Positions 1 through 7,703 of a DNA stretch of 64,000 nt are shown piece after piece; the first letter of the stretch is position 1, and the number at the start of each line of letters is the position of its first letter. The translations under genes were made by a program, and so were the position numbers. A model generated the notes under the pieces. That model had not been told where the DNA came from. It saw only the letters and a program-made list of their open reading frames with translations, and did not search any database. This stretch comes from Bradyrhizobium sp. BR 10289 (lineage in GTDB: Bacteria > Pseudomonadota > Alphaproteobacteria > Rhizobiales > Xanthobacteraceae): positions 62,001 through 126,000 of the forward strand of contig NZ_JACOFR010000005.1 of assembly GCF_019455385.1 (NCBI RefSeq). The letters are read 5' to 3'.

Positions 1-311
1 TCGGTCGTACCATCAGCGGCAGGGACGACGACTTCGCCATCGATGATCGCCGAGCCCGCCTTGATGTGCCAGGCATCAGCGGCGACCTTCTTGAAGCGCT
101 TGGTCCAGTCAAGGCCGCTGCGGGTGAAAACTTTGACGGACTCGTTGGCGAGGTGCACCTGCACGCGATAGCCGTCGAACTTGATTTCGTGAATCCATCT
201 TTCCCCGGACGGCACCCTCTCGATCGAGGTTGCCATGGCCGGTTTGATAAAGCCGGGGAAGGGCGCCTTGACGCCGATCGCCACTGACTTCCGATGACGC
301 TGCGACGCCAC
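1..311 (-). CDS. ligD: ATP-dependent DNA ligase (LigD-type ligase domain), N-terminal part
   Basis: Partial gene running off the left edge, read leftwards. The translation contains APFPGFIKPAMATSIERVP followed by WIHEIKFDGYRVQVHL, the nucleotidyltransferase motif I (K-x-DGYR) whose lysine is adenylated, and further on AIIDGEVVVP, a motif III-like segment. This is the ligase core found in bacterial NHEJ ligases of the LigD family. Because the ligase core begins almost at the N-terminus, the protein is more likely a stand-alone ligase or a ligase-first LigD than a polymerase-first one; the rest is outside the window. There is no ATG near the conserved start. GTG codons at 311 and 284 are candidates, and 311 is used here. 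Confidence 0.8.
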   Translation of the reverse strand, partial: MASQRHRKSVAIGVKAPFPGFIKPAMATSIERVPSGERWIHEIKFDGYRVQVHLANESVKVFTRSGLDWTKRFKKVAADAWHIKAGSAIIDGEVVVPAADGTT

Positions 312-447
312 TGAACAACTCCACGCAACAAACACTTCGATTCGAATCTTTGCGGCGGGATTCGTTCCGCCGTCTCATGAGGTGCCGGAAGAGCAGAGGG
401 AACCAATTGAATCCCATAGCGTTTCTCACATGCATGGAGGTGCAGCT

Positions 448-633
448 ATGGCGAAAGCGAAAAAGCAGACTGCTCGCGGTCGAAAGCAGGACCGCGCGCG
501 CGTGGCGGGCGGGCAGAAGTACGAAGTCGCGTACGAAGCAAAGAAGACCGGCCGCTCGGCCTCGGCCGTGAAGAAGGCCGTCAAGAAGGTGGGCAGCAGC
601 CGGAAGAAGGTCGAGCGCAAGCTGAGCCGCTGA
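448..633 (+). CDS. Small basic DUF3606-like protein
   Basis: A 61-residue, very Lys/Arg-rich protein starting MAKAKKQTARGRKQDRARVAGG and containing EAKKTGRSASAVKKAVKKVG, the pattern of DUF3606 proteins common in Bradyrhizobium. Function is unknown; the positive charge suggests nucleic-acid binding (inference). The ATG at 448 is preceded by an AGGT-type ribosome site about 7 bases upstream. An upstream in-frame start would add 22 unconserved residues. It diverges from the ligase gene and is followed by a hairpin terminator. Confidence 0.75.
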   Translation: MAKAKKQTARGRKQDRARVAGGQKYEVAYEAKKTGRSASAVKKAVKKVGSSRKKVERKLSR

Positions 634-660
634 TACCTTGAGTTCGTGAGAGTGGTGGAA

Positions 661-687
661 GCCGGCCGCGTGAGCGACCGGCTTTTT
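661..687 (+). terminator. Rho-independent terminator after the DUF3606-like gene
   Basis: GCCGGCCGC and GCGACCGGC form a 9-base stem with one mismatch around a GTGA loop, directly followed by six T residues. It lies 28 bases after the stop of the small basic protein. Confidence 0.75.
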
Positions 688-854
688 TGCGCCGTCTTCG
701 CCAAGAATCTCCCCAGCTCAGGAACTGAGTCAGTCACGATGGCATTGGTGCCTGCCGGCTCGCCGCCGAGCTGGCGGAGCGGCCCCGGCCATACCCCCAG
801 CCCCCCTGCAAGCCGGGGCCTGCTCTCGCCACTGCGTAGTTGTGGGAGTAGTGT

Positions 855-1214
855 ATGCGTTCATCGCCCTCGATCATCCCGACCGACCGCCTCGACCGGG
901 AGATTTATCTGGTGCTTGAGGACTTTGGCGCGCGCGCCGGCTGCGCCTGGCGCGAGACCGACGAACAGGACACCGACCGCGACACCATCATTCGCGATTT
1001 GCTCTCCGGCCAGTACACCTATCCCGTGCGGATCGTCGCCTTCAACGCCATCGAGGGCCACGCACGCGATGCGACCAGCGAGATCGCAGATGCGCTGGCG
1101 GAAGCGGCCGCCGATAATGCGGAGATCACTCCGGCACTACAGGCGTTCATCACCGCGAATGCGCAACAGCCTTTCTACTTTCAATTGGCACTCCCTCTGC
1201 GTGAATCTGCCTGA
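855..1214 (+). CDS. Hypothetical protein, 119 aa
   Basis: A soluble acidic protein with no signal peptide or membrane segment. It starts MRSSPSIIPTDRLDREIYLV and contains a mixed alpha/beta-looking central region (DTIIRDLLSGQYTYPVRIV) and an alanine-rich helical C-terminal half. I recognise no domain. The composition is that of a genuine GC-rich coding sequence, and small proteins of this type (ETDEQDTDRDTIIRDLLSGQY) are frequent in Bradyrhizobium. It is transcribed away from the DUF3606-like gene and converges on the membrane-protein gene downstream. Confidence 0.6.
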   Translation: MRSSPSIIPTDRLDREIYLVLEDFGARAGCAWRETDEQDTDRDTIIRDLLSGQYTYPVRIVAFNAIEGHARDATSEIADALAEAAADNAEITPALQAFITANAQQPFYFQLALPLRESA

Positions 1215-1230
1215 GCGATCTTGCATGAGT

Positions 1231-2076
1231 TTAACGACTGCAGGCCGACGGATCGCGCACCGCTGAGGGAGGAATGAACTCAAGCTTCTTGGTGTCTTTT
1301 GCTTCCAGCCAGTAAAATCGGCTCGCTGGATTGACGACGAGCGATCCCGAACTAAAGCTACGAATAATCGCGACGGGGGTACGCGACTGAGTGCCGTCCT
1401 CCTTCAAGCAAGCCAATGGAACTTGCACGCGTGCGTTGAGGATATCCTCCCCATCCTGACCGCCGAGGAAATGTGCAAACAATACTGCGCAAGCTACCAT
1501 TGAAAGATAGAGACCGACTTTTCCCAAAGGCACATTCACTTCGAAGATTGGAGAAGAGACGAACATCAGAAGGACGACAACGATTGAATAAGCCGACACC
1601 CTACTGGGATCATCGCCGATCTCTGGATGGGTTTCTCGGAACCCAGGCACGAACATCATGGCGATGGCAAGAAACGACACGATCCCAAACCCCACCCACC
1701 CGAACCCGGAAATGCCACTCTTCCGTAACTTCTGCGCCCATTCAGGATACCCGGACATATCGCCCCAAAATGGAATGAGAAGTCGACCCGCGAAAATCGA
1801 GATAACAATCGGCCATAGCACCCGCCATTCCGACGCTCTATCCGCCACGGTTGTCGTCGAGATTACGTCAAAGCCGATCGCGTCGCCGTATCCCCATTCG
1901 TATGCATAGGCGGCTATCGCTGCGGTCGACACAGCAAACCCTGAGAAGACTGCCCACTCTTTTCCTGGAAAGATGCTGTCAAAAGCACCCGTGCTTTTTG
2001 CGGCAGAGTTGGTTTCAGCGGGTTCTGTCACATCAGCCCTCGCGACGCGGGGAGATAGCGTTTCAGAAAAACACAA
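1231..2076 (-). CDS. Hypothetical multi-pass membrane protein
   Basis: 281 residues with about five hydrophobic segments (near residues 45-60, 87-105, 120-142, 165-180 and 187-202), then a ~75-residue soluble C-terminal tail that looks beta-rich (VQVPLACLKEDGTQS, SGSLVVNPASRFYWLEA). No family is recognised. Codon use is less GC-extreme than its neighbours, which suits an accessory gene. It converges with the upstream hypothetical gene, leaving only 16 bases between them. Confidence 0.6.
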   Translation of the reverse strand: MCFSETLSPRVARADVTEPAETNSAAKSTGAFDSIFPGKEWAVFSGFAVSTAAIAAYAYEWGYGDAIGFDVISTTTVADRASEWRVLWPIVISIFAGRLLIPFWGDMSGYPEWAQKLRKSGISGFGWVGFGIVSFLAIAMMFVPGFRETHPEIGDDPSRVSAYSIVVVLLMFVSSPIFEVNVPLGKVGLYLSMVACAVLFAHFLGGQDGEDILNARVQVPLACLKEDGTQSRTPVAIIRSFSSGSLVVNPASRFYWLEAKDTKKLEFIPPSAVRDPSACSR

Positions 2077-2196
2077 CTAAACTCTATGCGTGATTTGGCA
2101 GTTGGTCAAAGAGTTGCTTCTAGCGATCAGCAACCGATTGCGGCGCAGTGTTGAGCGGCAATCTCGGGCTGGCTTGGCGAGCATATTCGTTTTTTC

Positions 2197-2295
2197 GCAA
2201 AAAGTGCTTGACCCGTCGGGCAAAACAGTGCCATAGTGACATCATCGAAAGAGTTCGGTTCAGCCCGCGCGGAGCGATCCGCTAGCGGGTTTTTT
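2197..2295 (+). ncRNA. Short transcription-unit repeat, copy 1 (promoter plus hairpin terminator)
   Basis: A -35-like TTGACC at 2208-2213 is followed after 18 bases by CATAGT (2232-2237). A hairpin occupies 2264-2289: CCCGC-GCGGA, a GCGA loop, TCCGC-(TA)-GCGGG; six T residues follow at 2290-2295. The predicted transcript is only about 50 bases and has no ORF. Copies 2 and 3 at 2807 and 3548 share promoter, spacer and hairpin, and the tetraloop is GNRA in all three (GCGA here, GAGA there). It may be a small RNA or an attenuated leader; expression is inferred. Confidence 0.45.
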
Positions 2296-2678
2296 CATTT
2301 TGGCGACGGAGTAGAACTGGCTTCCTTGGCGCCTTCCGCCGCCATTACCTGGAACGGGGATGCGGGATCGCGCGAGCAGCGGTGATACATCAGAAAGGCG
2401 TCGGGAACGTCGACGCGCCGGAGGCCGATCTCGGATTCCGAGACGATCCTGAACTTCGGATCCCCCGCGATCGGCGTGTGCGGAATGAACGCCGGGCTGC
2501 CGCAGCTGGTCACGACGCAAAACGTGACCGAGAACTGATCGTCCTCGTTGCGCCAGATCTTCAGGCCATAGCTCTTCGCGCAGTCGCGCTTCCAGACACC
2601 GGAGAAATCCGGGGCCTCTTCGGCGAGTGCCGGGCTGGAGATGACGAGCAGGGAGAGCAGAAGGGCGAAGGTTCGCAT
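2295..2678 (-). CDS. Secreted hypothetical protein, 127 aa
   Basis: A clear Sec signal peptide (MRTFALLLSLLVISSPALA, cleavage after ALA near residue 19) is followed by EEAPDFSGVWKRDCAKSYGLK and several cysteines (C33, C54, C59, about C100), suggesting a disulfide-containing periplasmic protein. The FSGVW-x(5)-C opening resembles small periplasmic proteins of unknown function. No enzyme motif is seen. An AGGAATTC sequence just upstream of the ATG fits a ribosome site. Its stop codon abuts the T-tract of repeat copy 1. Confidence 0.6.
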   Translation of the reverse strand: MRTFALLLSLLVISSPALAEEAPDFSGVWKRDCAKSYGLKIWRNEDDQFSVTFCVVTSCGSPAFIPHTPIAGDPKFRIVSESEIGLRRVDVPDAFLMYHRCSRDPASPFQVMAAEGAKEASSTPSPK

Positions 2679-2806
2679 GGGAATTCCTCGGGCAGACGCG
2701 ATGGCTCAGGCTTAAGGCCATTCGCGTCGTCCCGGCGTGATGGCCCGCACATGCCGGCGCCGCGAGCAGATGTTGCCGCGGTCGGTGGCGGCGACCGATC
2801 GACCGA

Positions 2807-3028
2807 AGAAAAATTCGCAAAAAACGAAATAGAGCTTGACCCGTCGGGCAAAACAGTGGCATAGTGGCATCATCGAAAAGTTCGTAACACCCGCGCGGAG
2901 AGATCCGCCGCGGGTTTTTTCTTACCCCATTTCCGGAATCGGACGGCGCCCCACCCATCGCGGCCACGCTCTTAGCTGATACGCGTTCAGGAAGCGCCGA
3001 TCGGCGTGCCGCCGTCCGAACCATTCAA
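2807..3028 (+). repeat. Extended intergenic repeat, copy 2 (short transcription unit plus ~105 bp tail)
   Basis: Same unit as copy 1: upstream TTCGC-A6-CGAA palindrome, TTGACC at 2836-2841, CATAGT at 2860-2865, GNRA-capped hairpin at 2890-2914 and T6 at 2915-2920. It then continues for ~105 bases with a tail bounded by inverted arms (CGGACGGCG near 2940 and CGCCGTCCG near 3010). The tail is shared with copy 3 at roughly 85% identity by eye and is absent from copy 1. Confidence 0.7.
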
Positions 3029-3107
3029 CGCGTCCGTGCCGAATATTTCCGGCCCTGCGACTTTTTAATACAGAACGAATGACCTTGTTTGTTGAAGGAA
3101 TTTCCAG

Positions 3108-3548
3108 ATGGATGAACCTGTCTACAAACTCGTTTCCGAAGCCGCTCTCGCAAGAGCCGCAGCTCGTCGAACTTTGAAGCAGCGAACGATTACTGAAATC
3201 AAATCCCTGGCGCGGACTCATACTGGTCTTGCGGTCAAAACCCTCGTGCAGATCATGCGCGACACGAACGCGCCCGCCTATGCGCGTGTTACCGCTGCAA
3301 ACGCGATTCTTGATCGCGGGTGGGGCAAGCCGTTCCAGCCGCTGGCGAGCGAGGAGGGCAAACCCCTGGAGCTCATTCACCGGATCGAACGGGTCATCGT
3401 GCATCCCGGCGACAATGTGGTGATGGAAGCTCACATCGAGGAGAGCGTGGAGCGTGCGTCGATCAGCGTTCTCGGTAGCCTCGGGGCGGCACGGAACTTC
3501 GAGGACTCACACGACGAGCTTTGGCTAGCCGCGCAAGAGCACGCATAA
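3108..3548 (+). CDS. Terminase-small-subunit-like / DUF5681-like protein
   Basis: 146 residues. The central stretch LVQIMRDTNAPAYARVTAAN followed by ILDRGWGKP matches a motif of phage-associated DUF5681 and small-terminase-like proteins, where it follows a helical DNA-binding region; here residues 10-45 are helical and basic. The C-terminal ~70 residues are not recognised. The ATG follows an AAGGAA ribosome site with suitable spacing. The gene lies between two ~220 bp direct repeats, consistent with mobile or phage origin. No large terminase is nearby, so this is probably an isolated remnant. Confidence 0.55.
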   Translation: MDEPVYKLVSEAALARAAARRTLKQRTITEIKSLARTHTGLAVKTLVQIMRDTNAPAYARVTAANAILDRGWGKPFQPLASEEGKPLELIHRIERVIVHPGDNVVMEAHIEESVERASISVLGSLGAARNFEDSHDELWLAAQEHA

Positions 3549-3768
3549 AAGTTCGCAAAAAGCGAAATAGCACTTGACCCGTCGGGCAAAACAGTGGCAT
3601 AGTGGCATCATCGAAAAGTTCGTAACAACCCGCGCGGAGAGATCCGCTGCGGGTTTTTTCGTACCCCGTTTTCCCGAATCGGACGGCGGCCCACGCATTG
3701 CGGCCACGCACTCGCTTGTACGCGTTGAGGGAGCGCCGATCGGCGTGCCGCCGTCCGAACCATTGCTG
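3548..3768 (+). repeat. Extended intergenic repeat, copy 3
   Basis: Nearly identical to copy 2: TTCGC-A5-GCGAA palindrome, TTGACC at 3574-3579, CATAGT at 3598-3603, hairpin CCCGC-GCGGA-GAGA-TCCGC-T-GCGGG at 3629-3653, T6 at 3654-3659, then the ~105 bp tail ending near CCGTCCGAACCATT. The change at the base of the stem relative to copies 1 and 2 is confined to a bulge, so the structure is kept. Confidence 0.7.
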
Positions 3769-3968
3769 GCCGTGCACGCGCGAACGTGCCGGCCTTGCGG
3801 CGCCGGGCCCTGTTCGCCCGCGCCGCTGCGGTCTCCGGGCTTGACGGAGATAGGGTTCGCGCCCGAAACGATCGCGCCTCAGTCGCGATCTGCCGCGCAT
3901 TTTCTTTTTCGTGGAGAGACGATGACCGCCTATCTGATATCGCTCGCGGGTACGAGCCGGACAAGTTG

Positions 3969-4142
3969 ATGGGATATTGCGTGGCGTTCTATTTCGCAAA
4001 GCTTCTCGTCTGGGACAAGGTCCTTGGCCTCGGCTCCACGGACGCGCTGGCGGGATTCGCGGCGATCACGGCCAATCTCGTCGTCTCGTTCTACTTCGCC
4101 AAGCGCGGTTTCGAGAATGTTGCAAGGATCATCAAGCGGTGA
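3969..4142 (+). CDS. Small holin-like membrane protein
   Basis: 57 residues from the ATG at 3969: an amphipathic N-terminus (MGYCVAFYFAKLLVWDKVLG) and one hydrophobic segment (FAAITANLVVSFYFAKRGF) with a basic tail. The reading frame stays open to 3786 but the upstream part is Arg-rich and looks non-coding. It lies two bases before the next gene, which has the layout of phage small membrane proteins. A holin or lysis role is inferred from size and context only. Confidence 0.45.
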   Translation: MGYCVAFYFAKLLVWDKVLGLGSTDALAGFAAITANLVVSFYFAKRGFENVARIIKR

Positions 4143-4144
4143 AG

Positions 4145-4438
4145 ATGCCAGACGATGAAATCAGGGCGATCGTTGCAGAGACGCTGGCCGAGCAGCACAG
4201 GCTCCAGCAAGACAGCATCGATGCGATCGTCTTGAAGGCGGTGGCGTCAGTGCTGGCCTCTTTCGGAATCGAAGATGACGACCGGAAGGAGCTGCGGGCT
4301 GACTTCCAACATTTGCGCCGGTGGCGCAAGAGCGTGGAGCAAGCGCAAAGCTACACTTTCAAGGCCGTCATTACCGTCATCGCCACCGGCCTGATGGGCG
4401 CCGTTTGGCTGGGCGTCAAGGTCGTGCTGGGCAAGTGA
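4145..4438 (+). CDS. Phage-type small membrane protein with C-terminal TM
   Basis: 97 residues: a helical acidic N-terminus (PDDEIRAIVAETLAEQHRLQ), the segment DDRKELRADFQHLRRWRKSV, and one C-terminal membrane segment (VITVIATGLMGAVWLGVKVV). An acidic helix, then FxxLRRWR, then one transmembrane helix is typical of small prophage proteins next to lysis genes (DUF6127-like). It starts two bases after the preceding holin-like gene. Function is not known; a bacteriophage origin is likely. Confidence 0.6.
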   Translation: MPDDEIRAIVAETLAEQHRLQQDSIDAIVLKAVASVLASFGIEDDDRKELRADFQHLRRWRKSVEQAQSYTFKAVITVIATGLMGAVWLGVKVVLGK

Positions 4439-4501
4439 GTCTTCACTGCGGCAACACCGTTGCGCTTGCTCTCTCGTCATTCCTCACCGCCGGACCGTCT
4501 C

Positions 4502-4930
4502 ATGTACAGAATTCGCATCGTTGATCCGTCCGATGACGATATCGCGGACACCTTGGCCGAGCTGCATCAGCTGACGTTCTTCGATGCAGCGGCCATGCCG
4601 CGATTCGATCTGGGGGCGTGGTGGCTCGCCTATCACGGCGATGACGCGGTGGCGTTTGCCGGCGCTATGCCATCGACGCACGTCCGAAACGGCGGCTACT
4701 TCTCCAGAGTCGGGGTGTTGCAACGGCATTGGGGACGGGGACTTCAACGCAGGTTGATGCGCGCGGTCGAGGCGAGGGGACGGCGTGTCGGATGGGATAG
4801 TATCGTCTCGGATACGACCGACAATCCGGTGTCGGCCAATAATTTCATTCAGGCGGGCTATCGGCTTTACGATCCCGAGGTCCCCTGGGCTTGGGCGCAT
4901 ACGCTTTACTGGCGAAAGCAGCTTCGCTGA
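4502..4930 (+). CDS. GNAT family N-acetyltransferase
   Basis: 142 residues from the ATG at 4502. The GNAT fold is visible: beta strands (AVAFAGAMPS, GGYFSRVGVLQ), the acetyl-CoA loop as GVLQRHWGRGLQRRLM (the Q/R-x-x-G-x-G/A motif A) and a C-terminal ANNFIQAGYRLY motif B. It probably transfers an acetyl group to a small-molecule or protein amine; the substrate is unknown. Its position directly after two phage-type small membrane genes matches GNATs often carried at prophage ends. A strong terminator follows. Confidence 0.75.
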   Translation: MYRIRIVDPSDDDIADTLAELHQLTFFDAAAMPRFDLGAWWLAYHGDDAVAFAGAMPSTHVRNGGYFSRVGVLQRHWGRGLQRRLMRAVEARGRRVGWDSIVSDTTDNPVSANNFIQAGYRLYDPEVPWAWAHTLYWRKQLR

Positions 4931-4956
4931 GCGAGGTTTCCCTCGGCGCGGAACGC

Positions 4957-4994
4957 AAGGGCCCGGCAGCCTGATGGCTGCTGGGCCCTTTTTG
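4957..4994 (+). terminator. Strong rho-independent terminator after the GNAT gene
   Basis: GGGCCCGGCAGCC (from 4959) and GGCTGCTGGGCCC form a 13-base stem with one G-T or mismatched position around CTGAT, followed by five T residues. It separates the phage-remnant strip from the catabolic genes. Confidence 0.85.
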
Positions 4995-5104
4995 CGTATT
5001 GAGGCGATGCCGGCGAAGCACTTGCGAAGTCGGCGGCGCCGCGCTTTAAGTTCACTCTTGCAGGAAATTCGGCAACCATAAGCCGATGTAAGGGAGCGCT
5101 GTCC

Positions 5105-6379
5105 ATGCCCACCAAGCCTCAATTGCCGGAACGTTCGCCGCGGGCGACGGGAGGGCCGACCGCGCTCGATGGTCTGCTGGTCGTCGACTTCACGCGGGTC
5201 GTCGCGGGACCGGCCTGCACGCAGACGCTTGCCGATTTTGGCGCGCATGTCATCAAGATCGAGAACCCGGACGGCGGCGACGACACGCGCGCTTATGAGC
5301 ACGCTGAGATTGGCGGCGAGAGCGCCGCTTATCTCAGCTTGAATCGTAACAAGCATGGCATCGTGCTCGATCTCGCCGTGCCCGAAGCCCGCGGGGTCGC
5401 GTTGGATCTGATCCGCAAGGCGGATGTGGTCGTCGAGAATTTCTCCAGCGGCGTGATGAAGAAATTCGGCCTCGACTATGATGCTGTTGCGCCGCTCAAT
5501 CCGCGGCTCGTCTATTGCTCGATCTCGGCTTACGGGCGCACCGGACCATTCGCCTCACGCCCCGGCTTCGATCCCATCACGCAGGCGGAGAGCGGCTTCA
5601 TGTCGCTCAACGGCTTTGCTGACGGCCCCGCGGTTCGTACCGGCCCGCCCATCGTGGACATGGCGACCGGCATGTCGGCGTGCAACGCCATCCTGCTGGC
5701 GCTATTGGCGCGTGATCGGCTCGGCCGCGGACAGCATGTCGAGGTCGCCCTGTTCGATGTTGCCATGGGGATGACCGGTTTCTACGGCATGGCGTATCTG
5801 ATCAATGGCGAGAACCCGGGCCGCTTCGGTAACTCTCCGAGCGGTACTCCCACCGTGGGCGTCTACGAGGCCTCCGATGGGCCGCTCTATATGGCCTGCG
5901 CCAACGAACGGCTCTATCGCCGGCTGGTGGTCGAGGTGCTCAACAGGCCCGATCTCATCACCGATCCGCAATTCGCGACGCGCAAGGCGCGCTCGGAGAA
6001 CAAGGAGCTCTTGCGAGCCGCCATCGCGGAAGTCTTTGCCAGCGATACCCTCGAGAACTGGATGGCGAAGATGAAGCTGGCCAATGTCCCGGTCGGCTAT
6101 CTCCGGACGGTTGAGGAGGGGTTCAATGCGCCGGAGGCTCGCGAGCGCCACCGCCTGAGCCGGATTCCCCATCGCACAGCGGAATGGGTGCCTAACATCG
6201 AGCCGCCGATCAGCATGAGCGTAACGGCAGCGGTGGATCCCGTAGCCGCCCCTCTGCTGGGCGAGCATACGGAATGCGTCTTGCGAGACACGCTCGGTTA
6301 CGACGAGCGTCGTATTTCGGAGTTCGCAGAGAAAGGTGTCTTTGGATCCCGAACGCCTTCGACGCCGATGCGGGCCTGA
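5105..6379 (+). CDS. Class III CoA-transferase (CaiB/BaiF family)
   Basis: 424 residues, the usual length. N-terminal signature LDGLLVVDFTRVVAGPACTQ plus LADFGAHVIKIENPDGGD and LNRNKHGIVLDLAVPEARG are hallmarks of the formyl-CoA transferase/CaiB family. AYGRTGPFASRPGFD and the predicted catalytic Asp in PIVDMATG (about residue 184) are present. The enzyme exchanges CoA between acyl-CoA donors and a carboxylic acid acceptor, here unknown. AGGGAG lies upstream of the ATG. It heads a plus-strand run with the flavin monooxygenase pair, so it may activate the same carboxylate substrate (inference). Confidence 0.9.
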   Translation: MPTKPQLPERSPRATGGPTALDGLLVVDFTRVVAGPACTQTLADFGAHVIKIENPDGGDDTRAYEHAEIGGESAAYLSLNRNKHGIVLDLAVPEARGVALDLIRKADVVVENFSSGVMKKFGLDYDAVAPLNPRLVYCSISAYGRTGPFASRPGFDPITQAESGFMSLNGFADGPAVRTGPPIVDMATGMSACNAILLALLARDRLGRGQHVEVALFDVAMGMTGFYGMAYLINGENPGRFGNSPSGTPTVGVYEASDGPLYMACANERLYRRLVVEVLNRPDLITDPQFATRKARSENKELLRAAIAEVFASDTLENWMAKMKLANVPVGYLRTVEEGFNAPEARERHRLSRIPHRTAEWVPNIEPPISMSVTAAVDPVAAPLLGEHTECVLRDTLGYDERRISEFAEKGVFGSRTPSTPMRA

Positions 6380-6464
6380 GGGCGTAGAGGGTGGCCTGAG
6401 GGGCCGCCTCGGCTTGATTTGGCTGGGTTCCCGCCGCATAAAGAAGTGAACGCGAGGGACTTGA

Positions 6465-7694
6465 ATGTCACCTGGTCAAGAGCCGAGCACAGGTCAGCCG
6501 ACGGCACGGCAAGCAGCCGATCGCTCCTATGCGGCGATGATGGCGAATGCCCGAGCGCTGATGCCGCGGTTGCGGGAGCGGGCAGCGCGGACGGAGGAGT
6601 TGCGGCAGCTTCCTCCAGAGACCGAAAAGGATCTTCACGACGCCGGTCTGTTCCGAATGCTCCAGCCGATGCGCGTCGGCGGTGCCGAGCTTGATTATGT
6701 CGCCCTTGTCGACTGCGCTGAGTTGCTAGGCCGGGCAGACGCCTCAGTGGCATGGAACCTCGCTAATCTGGCGAGCCATCACTGGATGCTCGGAATGTTC
6801 GAGCAGAAAGCGCAGGATCTGGTGTGGGGGCGCGATCCCGACACGCTGATCGCGTCCTCGTTCATTTTTCCCGCGGGGCGCGCTACGAAGGCAGAGGGTG
6901 GGTACCGGCTGCACGGCAGCTGGCCGTTCTCCTCCGGCGTTGCCTCTTGCGAATGGAACATGCTTGCAAGCGTCGTTTACTCCGACGACGAGGCTGACGG
7001 CATCGAGTATCGAATCTTCTTGCTGCCGAAAGGCGACTACAAGGTGCTGGACACCTGGAATGTCGCGGGGCTGCGCGGGACAGGCTCCTGCGACGTCGAG
7101 GTCAAGGATGCCTTTGTAGCCGATCACATGACGGTTGCCGTCGGCGATCTTGCTGGCGGCCCGACGCCCGGGAGCAGGGTCAATCCCAATCCGTCGTATC
7201 AACTGCCGGTGTTTTCGCTGTTTCCCTACGTCCTGTCGGGGGTCGCGCTCGGAAATGCGCAAGCGTGCCTTGACGATTATGCCGAGGTTGCACGTCATCG
7301 TATCTCGACCTACAACCGCGCCAAGCTCAGCGATTTCCAGAGCACGCAGATCAAAATCGCGGAGGCTTCGGCCAAGATCGACGCTGCGCGCCTGATCATG
7401 CGTTCGGCCTGCATCGACGCCATGGAAGACGCGCGGCGAGGTCATATTCCAGACATGGCCCGCAAGACCAGGTACCGGCGCGACGGAGCCTTCTCGGTCA
7501 ATCTTTGCACAGACGCGGTCTCGATGCTGTTTGCAGCGAGCGGGGCTCGCGGCCTATTCACTACGGGTGTGCTGCAGCGGCAATTCCGGGATGCCCACGC
7601 GATCAACTCGCATCTCGCCTTCAATTTCGATACGGCCGGAACCAATTATGGACGCGTGGCGCTGGGCCTGCCGTCCGAAAATCTCACGCTGTGA
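6465..7694 (+). CDS. Acyl-CoA-dehydrogenase-fold flavin-dependent monooxygenase (group D, HsaA/HpaB-like)
   Basis: 409 residues with the acyl-CoA dehydrogenase fold: N-terminal helical domain (LPPETEKDLHDAGLFRMLQP), a beta middle region (GGYRLHGSWPFSSGVASCEW, AGLRGTGSCDVEV) and a helical C-terminus ending RDAHAINSHLAFNFDTAGTN. That ending, with a Tyr/Gly-rich tail, is typical of the two-component HsaA, DszC and HpaB-like oxygenases that use reduced flavin supplied by a partner. The next gene, 9 bases downstream, is a flavin reductase, which strongly supports monooxygenase rather than dehydrogenase activity. The substrate is probably an aromatic or heteroaromatic compound. Confidence 0.8.
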   Translation: MSPGQEPSTGQPTARQAADRSYAAMMANARALMPRLRERAARTEELRQLPPETEKDLHDAGLFRMLQPMRVGGAELDYVALVDCAELLGRADASVAWNLANLASHHWMLGMFEQKAQDLVWGRDPDTLIASSFIFPAGRATKAEGGYRLHGSWPFSSGVASCEWNMLASVVYSDDEADGIEYRIFLLPKGDYKVLDTWNVAGLRGTGSCDVEVKDAFVADHMTVAVGDLAGGPTPGSRVNPNPSYQLPVFSLFPYVLSGVALGNAQACLDDYAEVARHRISTYNRAKLSDFQSTQIKIAEASAKIDAARLIMRSACIDAMEDARRGHIPDMARKTRYRRDGAFSVNLCTDAVSMLFAASGARGLFTTGVLQRQFRDAHAINSHLAFNFDTAGTNYGRVALGLPSENLTL

Positions 7695-7703
7695 GGCCGG
7701 CCG

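Noticed and set aside
5043..5056. GCTTTAAGTTCACT upstream of the CoA-transferase as a MarR operator
   Set aside because: Matches only half of the motif; too weak to include.
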